Shown: one piece after another, positions 31,922 through 40,660 of the stretch
How the letters are laid out: each line of letters opens with the position of its first letter
Position numbering within the stretch: the first letter of the stretch is position 1
Assembly: GCF_014897675.1 (NCBI RefSeq)
Contig: NZ_JABUXU010000021.1
Coordinates: forward strand, 1-64,000
Direction: 5' to 3'
DNA length: 64,000 nucleotides
DNA from: Advenella sp. FME57
GTDB lineage: Bacteria > Pseudomonadota > Gammaproteobacteria > Burkholderiales > Burkholderiaceae_B
The notes under the pieces: model-generated
What the model was told of the DNA's origin: nothing
Seen by the model: the letters and a program-made list of their open reading frames with translations, nothing else
The model's database searches: none
Translations under genes and position numbers: made by a program

Positions 31922-32869
31922 TTACCTTTGAATACGGGGATCAAGCCAGGTCTGAACGGTATCGACCAGCAGGTTGAGCAGCACGAAAAAAATCGCCATG
32001 ACCAGGATCGTGCCTTGCAGCAGCGGAAAGTCTCGCTGGAACACAGCTGAATTGAGCAGAAAACCGGCTCCAGGCCATGAGAAAACGGTTTCGATCAGGA
32101 TAGAGCCGCCCAGCAGATAGCCCAGTTGCAGTCCCATCACGGAAAGGGCCGTTGGCGCCACGTTCTTGACCAGATGCATGAACATCCGGCCTCTGCCCAG
32201 GCCACGGGCTTGCAATCCGACCATGAATTCACGCGACAGAACATCGCTGACAAGGGCACGAATGGTGCGGGCCACAATCCCCATGGGAATCACTGACATC
32301 GTGATTGCAGGCAGGATCATATATTGCACGTGATCCCAGTCCCAGCGCCATCCGGTGCCGTCGCCCGCAGCGGAACCCGTTGCAGGAAACCAGTTCAGGT
32401 ACACAGAAAACACAATGACCAGCACCATGCCCAGCCAATAATGCGGAATACTGACGCCAAATATAGAGCTCAATGATGCCAGCCGATCCCAAATGGAATT
32501 TCTGGCGTAACCGGAAATCATGCCGAATACGACGCCCAGCGAAAAACCGATCAGCACGGCAATCACGGCCAGCCGCAGCGAATTGCCCACTGCCGCGATA
32601 ACCTCTGCGGCCACGGGGCGACTGGTCGCAATGGACATGCCCAGGTCCCCATGCAATGCCCGCCACAACCAGTTCCAGAACTGAATCAGGAATGGCTGAT
32701 CAAACCCGTAGATGCCCATCATCTGGCGGCGCAAGGCTTCAGAGGCGTCGGGGGGCATGACCGAAATCAGTGGATCGCCGGGAGCGATATGGATCAGGGA
32801 GAAGCACAGAAATGCGACTCCCAGCAATACGGGCAACGAATACACGAGCCGTCTTAGAAAATACATCAT
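31922..32869 (-). CDS. Peptide-type ABC transporter permease (DppB-like)
   Basis: 315 residues: N-terminal helix FLRRLVYSLPVLLGVAFLCFSL, HIAPGDPL, then GYARNSIWDRL and the contact loop REFMVGLQARGLGRGRMFMHLVKN, ending IDTVQTWLDPRI-like LVDTVQTWLDPRIQ, all standard for DppB/OppB. Follows the binding-protein gene by 62 bp in the operon order binding protein, DppB, DppC, DppF, DppD, M20, amidase. Confidence 0.93.
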   Translation of the reverse strand: MMYFLRRLVYSLPVLLGVAFLCFSLIHIAPGDPLISVMPPDASEALRRQMMGIYGFDQPFLIQFWNWLWRALHGDLGMSIATSRPVAAEVIAAVGNSLRLAVIAVLIGFSLGVVFGMISGYARNSIWDRLASLSSIFGVSIPHYWLGMVLVIVFSVYLNWFPATGSAAGDGTGWRWDWDHVQYMILPAITMSVIPMGIVARTIRALVSDVLSREFMVGLQARGLGRGRMFMHLVKNVAPTALSVMGLQLGYLLGGSILIETVFSWPGAGFLLNSAVFQRDFPLLQGTILVMAIFFVLLNLLVDTVQTWLDPRIQR

Positions 32870-32931
32870 GATAATCAGGCTTCAAAAAGAGGAAATATGG
32901 GTGGTGCCGACCACTGTCGTGGTCAGTCAAA

Positions 32932-34596
32932 TCACTCCTTGGACATGGTCGCAATATCAATGAACCAGCTTTGTGGCTGAACTACGCCCTTTACCTTGTT
33001 GGAAATCGCTCTGGGCCCGACATCATGCGCCACGTAAAGAAACACAGCTTCGTCTACCATTCGGGTATGCAGCTTGGCCAGTGCCGCATCCCGCTGAGCC
33101 GGATCAAAACTGGTGCGAGCCTGGCGGATATAGTCGTCGAACGTGTCGTCAATCACATAGCCCCAGTTATTCGATACGGGCGGCAACGCTTTGCTGCTGA
33201 CAAAACGCACCATGGCAAAGAACGGATCCATGGTTGCCGCACTGACATTGGTCGCCTGTGCCCCATGTGCGCTGGCGTCCTTGGCGCCCAGGCGCCAGCT
33301 GTTGAACAGGGTATTCCATTCGACAACATCGAACTGAACATCGAAAAAGCACTCTTTCAAATTCTGCTGTATGTACTCATTCATCGGCAGAGGCTGCATC
33401 TGGCCCGAGCCCGACGCTGAGATCTGCACTTTGACCTTGACCGGCTTGCTCTCGGAGAAACCCGCCTCTTGCATCAGCTGGCGCGAAGCGTTCGGATCAT
33501 ATTTGATATCGAATGTCGGCGTGCCCCACCAGGGGCTGGATTTGGCAACAACGCCCTGCGCCGGTGCCATCAGGCCGGCCAGCATGCCTTTCATGCCCTC
33601 GCGATCCACGCAAAGATTGGCTGCCTGCCGCACCCTTTTATCGGCCCAGGGCGAGCCCTCGGCCAGGGAAAACTGCCACGGCCAAATATGCGGCTGTACA
33701 TTTGTATAGATAGTATTGCCACGTGCCTTGATAGGCTCGATCGCATCGGGGGCTGGCGCCTCAATCCAGTCCACCTGTCCCGACATAAGTGCTGCGGTCC
33801 TGGCGCTGGCTTCCGGCATGGGAATTAGCACAACCTTATCCAGCTTGGGTATGCGCGCAGGATTCCAGTAACGATCATTTTTGATTATTTCAAGTCTGGA
33901 TCGCGGCACCAGCCGGGAAAGCTTGAACGGGCCGGTACCCGACGCTTCACTTGCGAATGCGTTCCAGGCCTGCTTTGATCGCTCCAGCGGCTCCTTGACC
34001 GAAGCCGGCACTGCATCGAATTTCTTTTGCCATTGCACAGGCGAAGCCATGAACAGGTTTGTCAGATTATATGGCAGGAACGCATCGGGTTCTGTCGTTG
34101 TTATTTCAACCGTCATAGCATCAATTGCCTTGGCTGCCTTGAGCGTAGGCATTCTTGATACCGTAGCGCCGACTTGTGCCGGATCATATTGGGGAGCTGA
34201 CTTGTCCAGTACTTTGGCGACGTTCCAGACCACTGCCTCGGCATTAAACGGTGATCCATCATGGAAGCTGACATCAGGACGCAGCTTGAAAATCCATTTG
34301 GTCCTGTCCGCCTCGTCCACGGTCCAGCTTGTGGCCAGCCCAGGGGTCAGCGGTGTCGCGCCTTTATCGGATGACAGATCCCAGCCGACGAGTGCATCGT
34401 ACATGGGTATGCCGGTAAACCGATTGCCCTCGAATCCCTGATCAGGCTGACCCGAAGTCCGCGGGATATCCGCTGCGGTCATGGCAATGGTCAGCACCGA
34501 TTCTGCATTGGCAGCCAGAGGCATGGCGCAGGCACTAAAAAATACAGCCAGTGTCATGGCCGTGGATAAGGTGTTCTTGGGAAAAGAGGGGATCAT
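32932..34596 (-). CDS. Peptide-type ABC transporter substrate-binding protein (family 5)
   Basis: 554-residue periplasmic receptor, with a signal peptide (about 1-35, ending LAANAES). SBP family-5 features are FTGIPMYDALVGWDLSSDKGATPLTPGLATSW, WIFKLRPDVSFHDGSPFNAEAVVWN and the C-terminal dimension YVAHDVGPRAISNKVKGV. ATG 34596 follows AAGGAAACGTC. The transcript start predicted from the sigma-54 element lies about 21 bp before this codon. The ligand could be a peptide, glutathione-like or ureido compound; linkage to the amidohydrolases favours a nitrogenous one. Confidence 0.93.
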   Translation of the reverse strand: MIPSFPKNTLSTAMTLAVFFSACAMPLAANAESVLTIAMTAADIPRTSGQPDQGFEGNRFTGIPMYDALVGWDLSSDKGATPLTPGLATSWTVDEADRTKWIFKLRPDVSFHDGSPFNAEAVVWNVAKVLDKSAPQYDPAQVGATVSRMPTLKAAKAIDAMTVEITTTEPDAFLPYNLTNLFMASPVQWQKKFDAVPASVKEPLERSKQAWNAFASEASGTGPFKLSRLVPRSRLEIIKNDRYWNPARIPKLDKVVLIPMPEASARTAALMSGQVDWIEAPAPDAIEPIKARGNTIYTNVQPHIWPWQFSLAEGSPWADKRVRQAANLCVDREGMKGMLAGLMAPAQGVVAKSSPWWGTPTFDIKYDPNASRQLMQEAGFSESKPVKVKVQISASGSGQMQPLPMNEYIQQNLKECFFDVQFDVVEWNTLFNSWRLGAKDASAHGAQATNVSAATMDPFFAMVRFVSSKALPPVSNNWGYVIDDTFDDYIRQARTSFDPAQRDAALAKLHTRMVDEAVFLYVAHDVGPRAISNKVKGVVQPQSWFIDIATMSKE

Positions 34597-34627
34597 GACG
34601 TTTCCTTGAAAGTGACCCAAGCTCTCA

Positions 34628-34644
34628 AGCAAAAGACGTGCCAA
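34628..34644 (-). promoter_or_regulatory. Sigma-54 (RpoN) promoter of the peptide-transporter/amidohydrolase operon
   Basis: On the minus strand TTGGCACGTCTTTTGCT matches YTGGCACGNNNNTTGCW at every constrained base, with the required spacing between GG (-24) and GC (-12). Predicted start near 34617, leaving about a 20-base leader with AAGGA before the ATG at 34596. Sigma-54 control fits nitrogen scavenging, and an enhancer-binding protein such as NtrC would be needed. Confidence 0.75.
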
Positions 34645-34727
34645 CACCAAAGCCACACAGTCTGCGCTGTGCGGCGCGCTTGTCGCGGCTTACACAATAG
34701 GGTTGTCGCACCAAAACAAGGCACGCC

Positions 34728-34749
34728 TGTGCATTGGTTGACATGCACA
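34728..34749. promoter_or_regulatory. Inverted repeat TGTGCAT-N8-ATGCACA, enhancer-site candidate
   Basis: Perfect 7-bp arms, 110-130 bp upstream of the predicted sigma-54 start, the usual place for an activator of RpoN promoters. An overlapping GCAC-N4-GTGC lies at 34721-34732. Neither matches the NtrC consensus spacing (GCAC-N7-GTGC) exactly, so the activator is uncertain. Confidence 0.45.
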
Positions 34750-34960
34750 TGAGAAAACGCGCCTGGAAGCGACCTAAATTGTTCAACGTAAGCAACGTAG
34801 ATGCGCCTGGTCCTGAAGTGCCTTCGCGTTCACATTTAGCAAAGAACGCCTCCCAGGGGGCGTGCCCACCTTGACTTTTGACGGCAGTCCAATCCATGCC
34901 CGACGCTTCACTTTTCCAACGTACAGCTCTGGAAAACCCGCATTGCGGATATCCTAAGCG

Positions 34961-34988
34961 CATTTACAATACAGTCATAATGTAAATG
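34961..34988. promoter_or_regulatory. Inverted repeat CATTTACA-N12-TGTAAATG, TetR autoregulation site candidate
   Basis: Perfect 8-bp arms with a 12-bp spacer, ending 11 bp before the TetR start codon. Size, symmetry and position are those of a TetR-family self-repression operator; it would cover the promoter or leader of the TetR gene and perhaps of the Bug/esterase genes if they are co-transcribed. Confidence 0.55.
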
Positions 34989-34999
34989 ACAAGCGATGT

Positions 35000-35623
35000 A
35001 TGTCTCCTTCTACCTCCACACGTCGCCGCCAGGCGGACCGTAGTAAAGCGACGCAGCAGGATGTGATCCTGGCGGCGATCCGCATTATTTCTGAAAAGGG
35101 GCCAGAGGCCGCATCCATGCAGGAAATTGCCCGTGAGGCAGGCGTCACGCCGGGCGCGATCCAACATCATTTCCAATCCAAGGCTACGCTCATGATGCAT
35201 GTGCTTACCACCTTGGTTGACGAGAACATTGAGGCCGGAAAGTTCTGGCCCCCTGTTGACATGCCGATCGACACGCGTGCACAAACCCTCGTTTCCAATC
35301 TGTGGACACTGTTTTATAAACAGCCACGTTTTATCTCGGCCTGGGCAACGTATCTTAGTTGCCGTAACCAGCCTGTACTGCTGGCCCATATATCGGAGCA
35401 ACGCAAAGTCCTGCAAATGCGCCTGCACGCCACTTTCCCGACAATATTTCCTGAACTGGCCAACGATCCCGCACTGACCGCTTTCATCAACCTGGTGTTC
35501 TCCACGTTGCGCGGGCTGGGATTATTGGAAATGTTCGCTGCTGCACATGAGGGAACCCAGGAACAACTCGATTGCCTGGCAGACCTGATCGCGCAGCGAT
35601 GTTACAGCCAAAACTCACCATAA
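35000..35623 (+). CDS. TetR-family transcriptional regulator
   Basis: 207 residues with an N-terminal helix-turn-helix (about 20-65: QQDVILAAIRIISEKGPEAASMQEIAREAGVTPGAIQHHFQSKATLM) and an all-helical ligand domain. The N-terminus is basic (TRRRQADRSK). It lies 66 bp upstream of a Bug receptor and an esterase in the same direction and probably controls them. The ATG at 35000 was kept; an ATG four bases upstream is out of frame. Confidence 0.92.
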   Translation: MSPSTSTRRRQADRSKATQQDVILAAIRIISEKGPEAASMQEIAREAGVTPGAIQHHFQSKATLMMHVLTTLVDENIEAGKFWPPVDMPIDTRAQTLVSNLWTLFYKQPRFISAWATYLSCRNQPVLLAHISEQRKVLQMRLHATFPTIFPELANDPALTAFINLVFSTLRGLGLLEMFAAAHEGTQEQLDCLADLIAQRCYSQNSP

Positions 35624-35689
35624 CCTTACAACCACAAATTGGCAGACCCCACAAAACCCTAGAAAAGCAATATTCGTCAGGAGACATTC

Positions 35690-36673
35690 ATGCAGTACAA
35701 ACAGACCGCGTCGTTTTTGAATTCCATACTTACTGCCCTCACCATCGGTTTTTCCGGCTCGGCCTTTGCCGCCTATCCCGAGTCGCCGATAACAATAGTG
35801 GCGCAGCAGCCTCCGGGCAGCGGCTCAGACGCGATGACGCGTGTTCTGGCCGATTGCCTGGCAAAACAGCTTAAGCAGCCTGTCGTTGTGCAAAACAAAG
35901 CAGGTGCAAACGGCATTCTGGCCATCAATTATCTGAAAGGACAGCCAGCCAATGGATACACGCTGATGACAATCGGTATGTCGCAAATGACCATTACCCC
36001 TTATGTCTACAAAAAGATGCCCTATGATCCGCAAACCGACTTTACGGGTGTGACTGTTTTCGGTACATCACCGCTGGTGCTAACGGCATCTCTGAATTCG
36101 GGTGTGAAGGTGCTTGGGGATTTGGCCAAGAAATTCTCAGGCAAGGATGGCGGCGCCAATTTCGGCTCGCCAGGCAAGGGTAGCCCAGCCCATTTGCTCA
36201 CCACCGCGCTCTTGGAACGATTAAAAGTGCCCGGCACACATGTGCCGTTTACGGGCGAGTCTGCAGGGGCAACCGCCCTCATCGGCAATCAGATTGATAT
36301 CATGACCTTGGTTTCGGGCACAGCACTGCCTCAGGTCAAGGCGGGCAGGCTGGTGCCGTTGGCCGTCTTTGATGACGCACGCTCGCCTGCATTCCCTGAA
36401 GTGCCTACCATTGCCGAATTATTGGGCGACCAGGAACTGGCTCGTGGGGCATGGATTGGGCTGGTTGCCGTCAAAGACACGCCGGCACCTGTCGTCCAAA
36501 CACTAAATAAAGCCGCCAGCCAATGCAGTCAGGACCCGGCCTATATAAAGCGCTTTGCGCAAATGAACGCCAAGGCGATCGCCACTTCAGCGACCGACGT
36601 GATCAGCCGCGCCAAAGCCGATTCCGATGTCTGGCGTCCCTTGATTAAAAGCCTGAATCTGACCGTAGACTAA
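35690..36673 (+). CDS. Bug-family tripartite tricarboxylate transporter receptor
   Basis: 327-residue periplasmic receptor: signal peptide to about residue 26 (AFAAYPES), VVAQQPPGSGSDAMTRVLADCLA in place of the usual FPPGG segment, VVQNKAGANGILAINYLKGQPANGYT, and THVPFTGESAGATALIGNQIDIM. The ATG follows AGGAGACATTC. No TctA/TctB genes are nearby. It is two bases from a carboxylesterase gene, so the receptor may collect an ester or its acid product. Confidence 0.92.
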   Translation: MQYKQTASFLNSILTALTIGFSGSAFAAYPESPITIVAQQPPGSGSDAMTRVLADCLAKQLKQPVVVQNKAGANGILAINYLKGQPANGYTLMTIGMSQMTITPYVYKKMPYDPQTDFTGVTVFGTSPLVLTASLNSGVKVLGDLAKKFSGKDGGANFGSPGKGSPAHLLTTALLERLKVPGTHVPFTGESAGATALIGNQIDIMTLVSGTALPQVKAGRLVPLAVFDDARSPAFPEVPTIAELLGDQELARGAWIGLVAVKDTPAPVVQTLNKAASQCSQDPAYIKRFAQMNAKAIATSATDVISRAKADSDVWRPLIKSLNLTVD

Positions 36674-36675
36674 AT

Positions 36676-38142
36676 ATGACCGAACACACTCATTTAGCGA
36701 GCCAGGACATAGGTACAAAAGTTGGCACCGTACGTGGTGTTGTCCGTGATGGATTATGCATTTTTCGCGGCGTGCGTTATGCCCGTGCATGCACCGCCAC
36801 CACACGCTTTTCCCCGCCCCAGCCTTTGGCAGAAACCTCTTCGCTCATGGACGCACGCACGTTCGCGGCGCCACCGGTTCAGCCGGCGCGCAGTCCGAAT
36901 CCGGAGAACATATATGGCAACATTGATTGCCTGAATCTGAATATCTGGACCTCGGAATCGTCCTTGAAAACGGGTGGACTGCCTGTAATGGTATGGATAC
37001 CCGGCGGCGGTTTTATGCGTTGCGATGCCAACGATCCGCTGTACGATGGCTCTCACTTTGCGCGTAAAGACATTATTTTTGTCACTGTGAACTATCGCGT
37101 GGGCGTGGAAGGATTTCTGCAATTGCCAGGCATGGCCGCTAACCGCGGGCTGCAGGATCTGTTATTGGCGCTCAATTGGGTACAGCAACATATTGGCAAC
37201 TTCGGCGGAGATCCGGCTCGGGTAACCGTTGTCGGGCAATCGGCCGGGTCCGGGGCAATCGCGTGCCTGATGGGCATGCAACAAGCCAACGGTTTATTTC
37301 AACAGGCCATTTTGCAAAGCCCCAGTACACTGGTGCAGACGACGGCCGAAGCGCAAACGGCGGCAAATGCGATCGCCGACTTGGCCAACTGCCCAGCCAC
37401 GCTTGAGGCACTTACATCCATCAGTCCGGCAAAGGCGGCCACAGCGCTGGCCAAACTCTCGCTAAATGGCGCACTGCGCCGACAATACGGCCTGGGTGAA
37501 CATCACCGTTTCGCACTGCGCCCAGTAATAGATGGCGAAATTGTTGCCAGTTCACCATTGCAAGCGATCAGGCAGAACAAGATAATGCCAAGAGCGATAC
37601 TGGCGGGCGCAACCAAGGAGGAAGCCCGTCTTTATCTGGTTCCTGACGGCAGCATTTCTAAAATATCTGCCGATGATGTGAACAGATTCATCACGGATGC
37701 AAAGCTGCCACCGAACACGGCACAGCGCTATCGACAACAACTTTCCGCCGATAGACAAAGCAACGGCGAAATCCTTTGCGCTATTCAATCTGATTACTAT
37801 TACCGCGAACCAGCACGGCGCATTGCCGAGCATGCGGCAGATCGTGGCTCAAAAGCCTACTCCTACGAATTTTGCTGGCAATCAAACTTATACGAAGGTC
37901 AGCTTGGTGCTGCCCACGGCGTTGAGCTTCCATTTATGTTTAACAACCTGCATAACGACACAGCACGTCATTTTATCGACGTTGACAAACCTGTTTCAAG
38001 CGCACTGGTCTCAAGCATGCATCAAGCCTGGGTGAGATTTGCCAAGACTGGAGAACCAGGCTGGCCTGCACAAACAAAAGATCAACGGAGCATGATGCTC
38101 TTCGGAGACGGTGATAGCATACAGCGCCTGGTCACTTATTGA
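36676..38142 (+). CDS. Type-B carboxylesterase/lipase family protein
   Basis: 488-residue alpha/beta hydrolase of the carboxylesterase/pnbA family. Motifs: FRGVRYAR near the start, CLNLNIW (85-91), oxyanion hole IPGGGF (108-113), nucleophile Ser189 in VVGQSAGSG, Glu in the ATKEEARL region and His in GAAHGVELPFMF. No signal peptide is evident, so it should act in the cytoplasm. It hydrolyses an ester of unknown identity. The gene follows the Bug receptor by two bases, and a short GC hairpin AGGCAC/GTGCCT (38145-38161) comes right after the stop. Confidence 0.9.
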   Translation: MTEHTHLASQDIGTKVGTVRGVVRDGLCIFRGVRYARACTATTRFSPPQPLAETSSLMDARTFAAPPVQPARSPNPENIYGNIDCLNLNIWTSESSLKTGGLPVMVWIPGGGFMRCDANDPLYDGSHFARKDIIFVTVNYRVGVEGFLQLPGMAANRGLQDLLLALNWVQQHIGNFGGDPARVTVVGQSAGSGAIACLMGMQQANGLFQQAILQSPSTLVQTTAEAQTAANAIADLANCPATLEALTSISPAKAATALAKLSLNGALRRQYGLGEHHRFALRPVIDGEIVASSPLQAIRQNKIMPRAILAGATKEEARLYLVPDGSISKISADDVNRFITDAKLPPNTAQRYRQQLSADRQSNGEILCAIQSDYYYREPARRIAEHAADRGSKAYSYEFCWQSNLYEGQLGAAHGVELPFMFNNLHNDTARHFIDVDKPVSSALVSSMHQAWVRFAKTGEPGWPAQTKDQRSMMLFGDGDSIQRLVTY

Positions 38143-38230
38143 TCAGGCACAACGGGTGCCTTGTCGCCAGAATGTACGGCCACCCTCTCGCCGCCTGACC
38201 TGAGATCGCCATATGGACTGGTCTGCCAGT

Positions 38231-39178
38231 TCATTCGGCCTCTCCCAACATTGGGAAATCTCCACCTTGCAACAGCCGGCGACTGTAGGTGCGACCCTCT
38301 GCCGCCAGGGCCAGCAAATTGCGATCCTGTTCTCGGCTATCCAGAAACAACAGTGCAATGTGTTGGGAATAGGTATGATCTGGCCTGAGTGGAATCAATT
38401 TTATACGCGGCGTAAAGGAGGCGATTCGCCCGGGCAGCAAACTGATTCCCATGCCATTGCTAACCAGGTTGATCAGCGAAAAAATATCGCCCACATGCAT
38501 CCCTATCACAGGTGATATACCGGCACTCTCCATCATTCGGTTAAAACTGAATGATGTGATGAATCCGTCGGCCAGGGTCACAAAATTCTCGTGGGCCAGT
38601 TCGTGCAAATCAACCTCGGTGCGACTCGCATAGGGCGAATCCAGCGGTACGGCCAAAAACATTTCATCAGAAAACAAGGGCACGGTAATCAGGCGCTTGC
38701 TGGCGATACCGTCATGCACCCCGATGACAATAGCATCGAGTCTGCCGTCTTGCAGCTTTTGCAGCAGCTCGTCATTGGAACCCAGTGTCAGCTCTATATT
38801 GAGCCCGTCCTTGCGCAACTTGGTCCCGACAATCAGGTGCGGAATGCAATGCAGCGTCAGGGAATAGATGGCGCCCAGCCTGAGCCGGGACGCATTGATC
38901 CCCGCCATGTCTCGCACTGCATGGATGCCCTCTTCGCACTCGGCCACGACCCGACGGGCAGATTCGGCCAATCGTCGCGCCGTATTCTGCGGGACCAGAT
39001 TTCTTCCTTCCAGCTTGAACAGCGGGCAGCCGATGGCCTGCTCAAGCGAATGCAGGGCGCGGTGCACGCTGACAACGCTCTGGCCCAGATCCTCTGCAAC
39101 CCGGGCAAGATTGTTGCGCTCCATGAAAGCCAGAAAGACTTCCAGTTTTTTCAGGGTAATGGATTCGTCAATGGCCAT
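38231..39178 (-). CDS. LysR-family regulator, probable malonate-operon activator
   Basis: 315 residues with an N-terminal winged helix (LKKLEVFLAFMERNNLARVAEDLGQSVVSVHRALHSLEQAIGCPLFKLEGR) and an effector domain from about 95. It resembles MdcR/MadR-type regulators in being divergent from a malonate operon, but that role is inferred from position only. The shared 284-bp region contains an ATTTA-N9-TAAAT box. Start ATG 39178 lacks a strong Shine-Dalgarno. Confidence 0.9.
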   Translation of the reverse strand: MAIDESITLKKLEVFLAFMERNNLARVAEDLGQSVVSVHRALHSLEQAIGCPLFKLEGRNLVPQNTARRLAESARRVVAECEEGIHAVRDMAGINASRLRLGAIYSLTLHCIPHLIVGTKLRKDGLNIELTLGSNDELLQKLQDGRLDAIVIGVHDGIASKRLITVPLFSDEMFLAVPLDSPYASRTEVDLHELAHENFVTLADGFITSFSFNRMMESAGISPVIGMHVGDIFSLINLVSNGMGISLLPGRIASFTPRIKLIPLRPDHTYSQHIALLFLDSREQDRNLLALAAEGRTYSRRLLQGGDFPMLGEAE

Positions 39179-39280
39179 GGGTTTAACTCACTGGATATTT
39201 CATGATGGCTAGGGTAAACGATAGGTCAGGCCAGACAACCTGGCCGTTGACTATGGAAACGCATGCCGGGACAGCACAAT

Positions 39281-39299
39281 ATTTAACATCAGGCTAAAT
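39281..39299. promoter_or_regulatory. LysR-type box ATTTA-N9-TAAAT upstream of madL
   Basis: Perfect 5-bp arms, containing the T-N11-A type symmetry of LysR recognition sites. It lies about 103 bp from the regulator start and 164 bp from madL, a plausible recognition site for the divergent LysR protein. No other palindrome stands out in 39179-39462. Confidence 0.45.
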
Positions 39300-39462
39300 G
39301 ATTGTACATGCAGGTTGATTGAAAAGCCTGCCATCCCTGTCTATTGTCTGTCTGACGAAAGGGAGTCGTGGCAGCGTTCGCAAGTGTTCTCTGCAGACCG
39401 ATTCCATTTTCGGCACCAGGAACGTTTAACTACACATCATAAAAACATCCGGAGACAAAACC

Positions 39463-39864
39463 ATGATTATTTACGGTACAGCCATACTGGCTGCATGCCA
39501 TTTACTGGGAGCCTATATCGGCGACCTGCTGGGCATGCTGATCGGGGTCAAGGCCAACGTAGGCGGCGTCGGCATCTCCATGATGCTGCTGATCGCAGCC
39601 CGCACTTATCTGCACAGGAAAGGGCTCATGCCCGCCACAACACTGGCTGGCGTTGGGTTCTGGTCGGCCATGTACATTCCTATCGTCATCGCCATGGCTT
39701 CACAGCAAAATGTTGTGGCCGCGCTCAAGGGCGGCCCTGTCGCCATACTGGGCGCCATCCTGACCGTTGCGCTTACAGGATGCGCTATTGCGGCGATCAA
39801 CCGCTCCGGTCCCGAAGATGCGGGCGCCACCTGGCAAGCCAGCCTCGCTGCAGACCGCGCCTGA
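39463..39864 (+). CDS. madL: Malonate transporter subunit MadL
   Basis: Small integral membrane subunit (133 residues, about four hydrophobic segments) of the sodium-dependent malonate importer. It starts MIIYGTAILAACHLLGAYIGDLLG, then GVKANVGGVGISMMLLI, the conserved MadL sequence. The ATG follows GGAGACAAAACC. First gene of the malonate operon, 14 bases before madM. Confidence 0.95.
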   Translation: MIIYGTAILAACHLLGAYIGDLLGMLIGVKANVGGVGISMMLLIAARTYLHRKGLMPATTLAGVGFWSAMYIPIVIAMASQQNVVAALKGGPVAILGAILTVALTGCAIAAINRSGPEDAGATWQASLAADRA

Positions 39865-39878
39865 AAGGAGACATGACA

Positions 39879-40640
39879 ATGGACATGTTGAAACAGGCAA
39901 TTATGCAGAACAATCTGATCGCCGCCTTCGCTTTCGTCGGTCTGATCATATGGATATCAGGCCATCTGTCAAGACGACTAACCAATGGGCGCGTACATGG
40001 TTCAGCCATTGCAATTGTGATCGGTTTGATTCTTGCCTACTGGGGCGGACTGGAAACGGGTGGCTCCAAAGGGCTGGCTGACGTCAAGCTCTTTGCCGGG
40101 ATAGGACTGATGGGCGGCGCCATGTTGCGTGATTTTGCCATCGTCGCGACGGCATTTGACGTACAGGTAGAAGAAGTCAAAAAGGCAGGGCTCATCGGTA
40201 TGGTTTCCCTGCTGCTGGGTATCGTACTCCCGTTCGTTGTGGGGGCCAGCGTTGCCTATGCATTCGGGTACCGGGACGCGGTATCCATGGCGACAATCGG
40301 TGCTGGTGCCATGACCTACATTGTGGGTCCGGTTACCGGCGCGGCAATCGGCGCCAGTTCAGACGTCATTGCCCTGTCCATCGGCATTGGGCTGATCAAG
40401 GCCATTCTCGTCATGGTCTTTACCCCTGCCACGGCTCGCTTCATGCGCCTGGATAACCCGCGCTCGGCAATGGTCTTTGGCGGCATGGCGGGAACCACCA
40501 GCGGCGTGGCAGCAGGTTTGGCGGCGACAGACCCCCGTCTGGTGCCGTATGGCGCGCTGACGGCAACCTTTTATACCGGCCTGGGCTGCCTGATGGGGCC
40601 CTCTGTTCTGTTTCTCGCGACAAGAGCGCTATTCGGTTAA
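39879..40640 (+). CDS. madM: Malonate transporter subunit MadM
   Basis: Large membrane subunit of the malonate:sodium symporter, 253 residues with about eight to nine hydrophobic segments, including GMVSLLLGIVLPFVVGASVAYAFGY and GAGAMTYIVGPVTGAAIGASSDVIALSI. Start ATG 39879 gives eight bases to AAAGGAG; the ATG at 39873 is too close. The open frame continues far upstream over madL and that part is a shadow. Confidence 0.94.
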   Translation: MDMLKQAIMQNNLIAAFAFVGLIIWISGHLSRRLTNGRVHGSAIAIVIGLILAYWGGLETGGSKGLADVKLFAGIGLMGGAMLRDFAIVATAFDVQVEEVKKAGLIGMVSLLLGIVLPFVVGASVAYAFGYRDAVSMATIGAGAMTYIVGPVTGAAIGASSDVIALSIGIGLIKAILVMVFTPATARFMRLDNPRSAMVFGGMAGTTSGVAAGLAATDPRLVPYGALTATFYTGLGCLMGPSVLFLATRALFG

Positions 40641-40660
40641 TTTAGCAACAGGAATATCCT

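Larger units (their letters stand above)
34597..34999. other. Divergent regulatory region (peptide-transporter operon / TetR)
   Basis: 403 bp without a gene. Leftward it carries the sigma-54 promoter (34628-34644) and an upstream inverted repeat (34728-34749); rightward the TetR promoter and its palindrome (34961-34988). Positions 34750-34960 show no other structure I can name; a minus-strand frame there is not protein-like. Confidence 0.6.

Noticed and set aside
38145-38161. AGGCAC/GTGCCT hairpin as a terminator of the carboxylesterase gene
   Set aside because: The stem is only six bases and no T-tract follows; mentioned in the gene entry only.
39315-39878. Long frame over madL in phase with madM
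   Set aside because: It is out of phase with madL, rich in Arg/His shadow residues, and madM has a good ribosome site at 39879.
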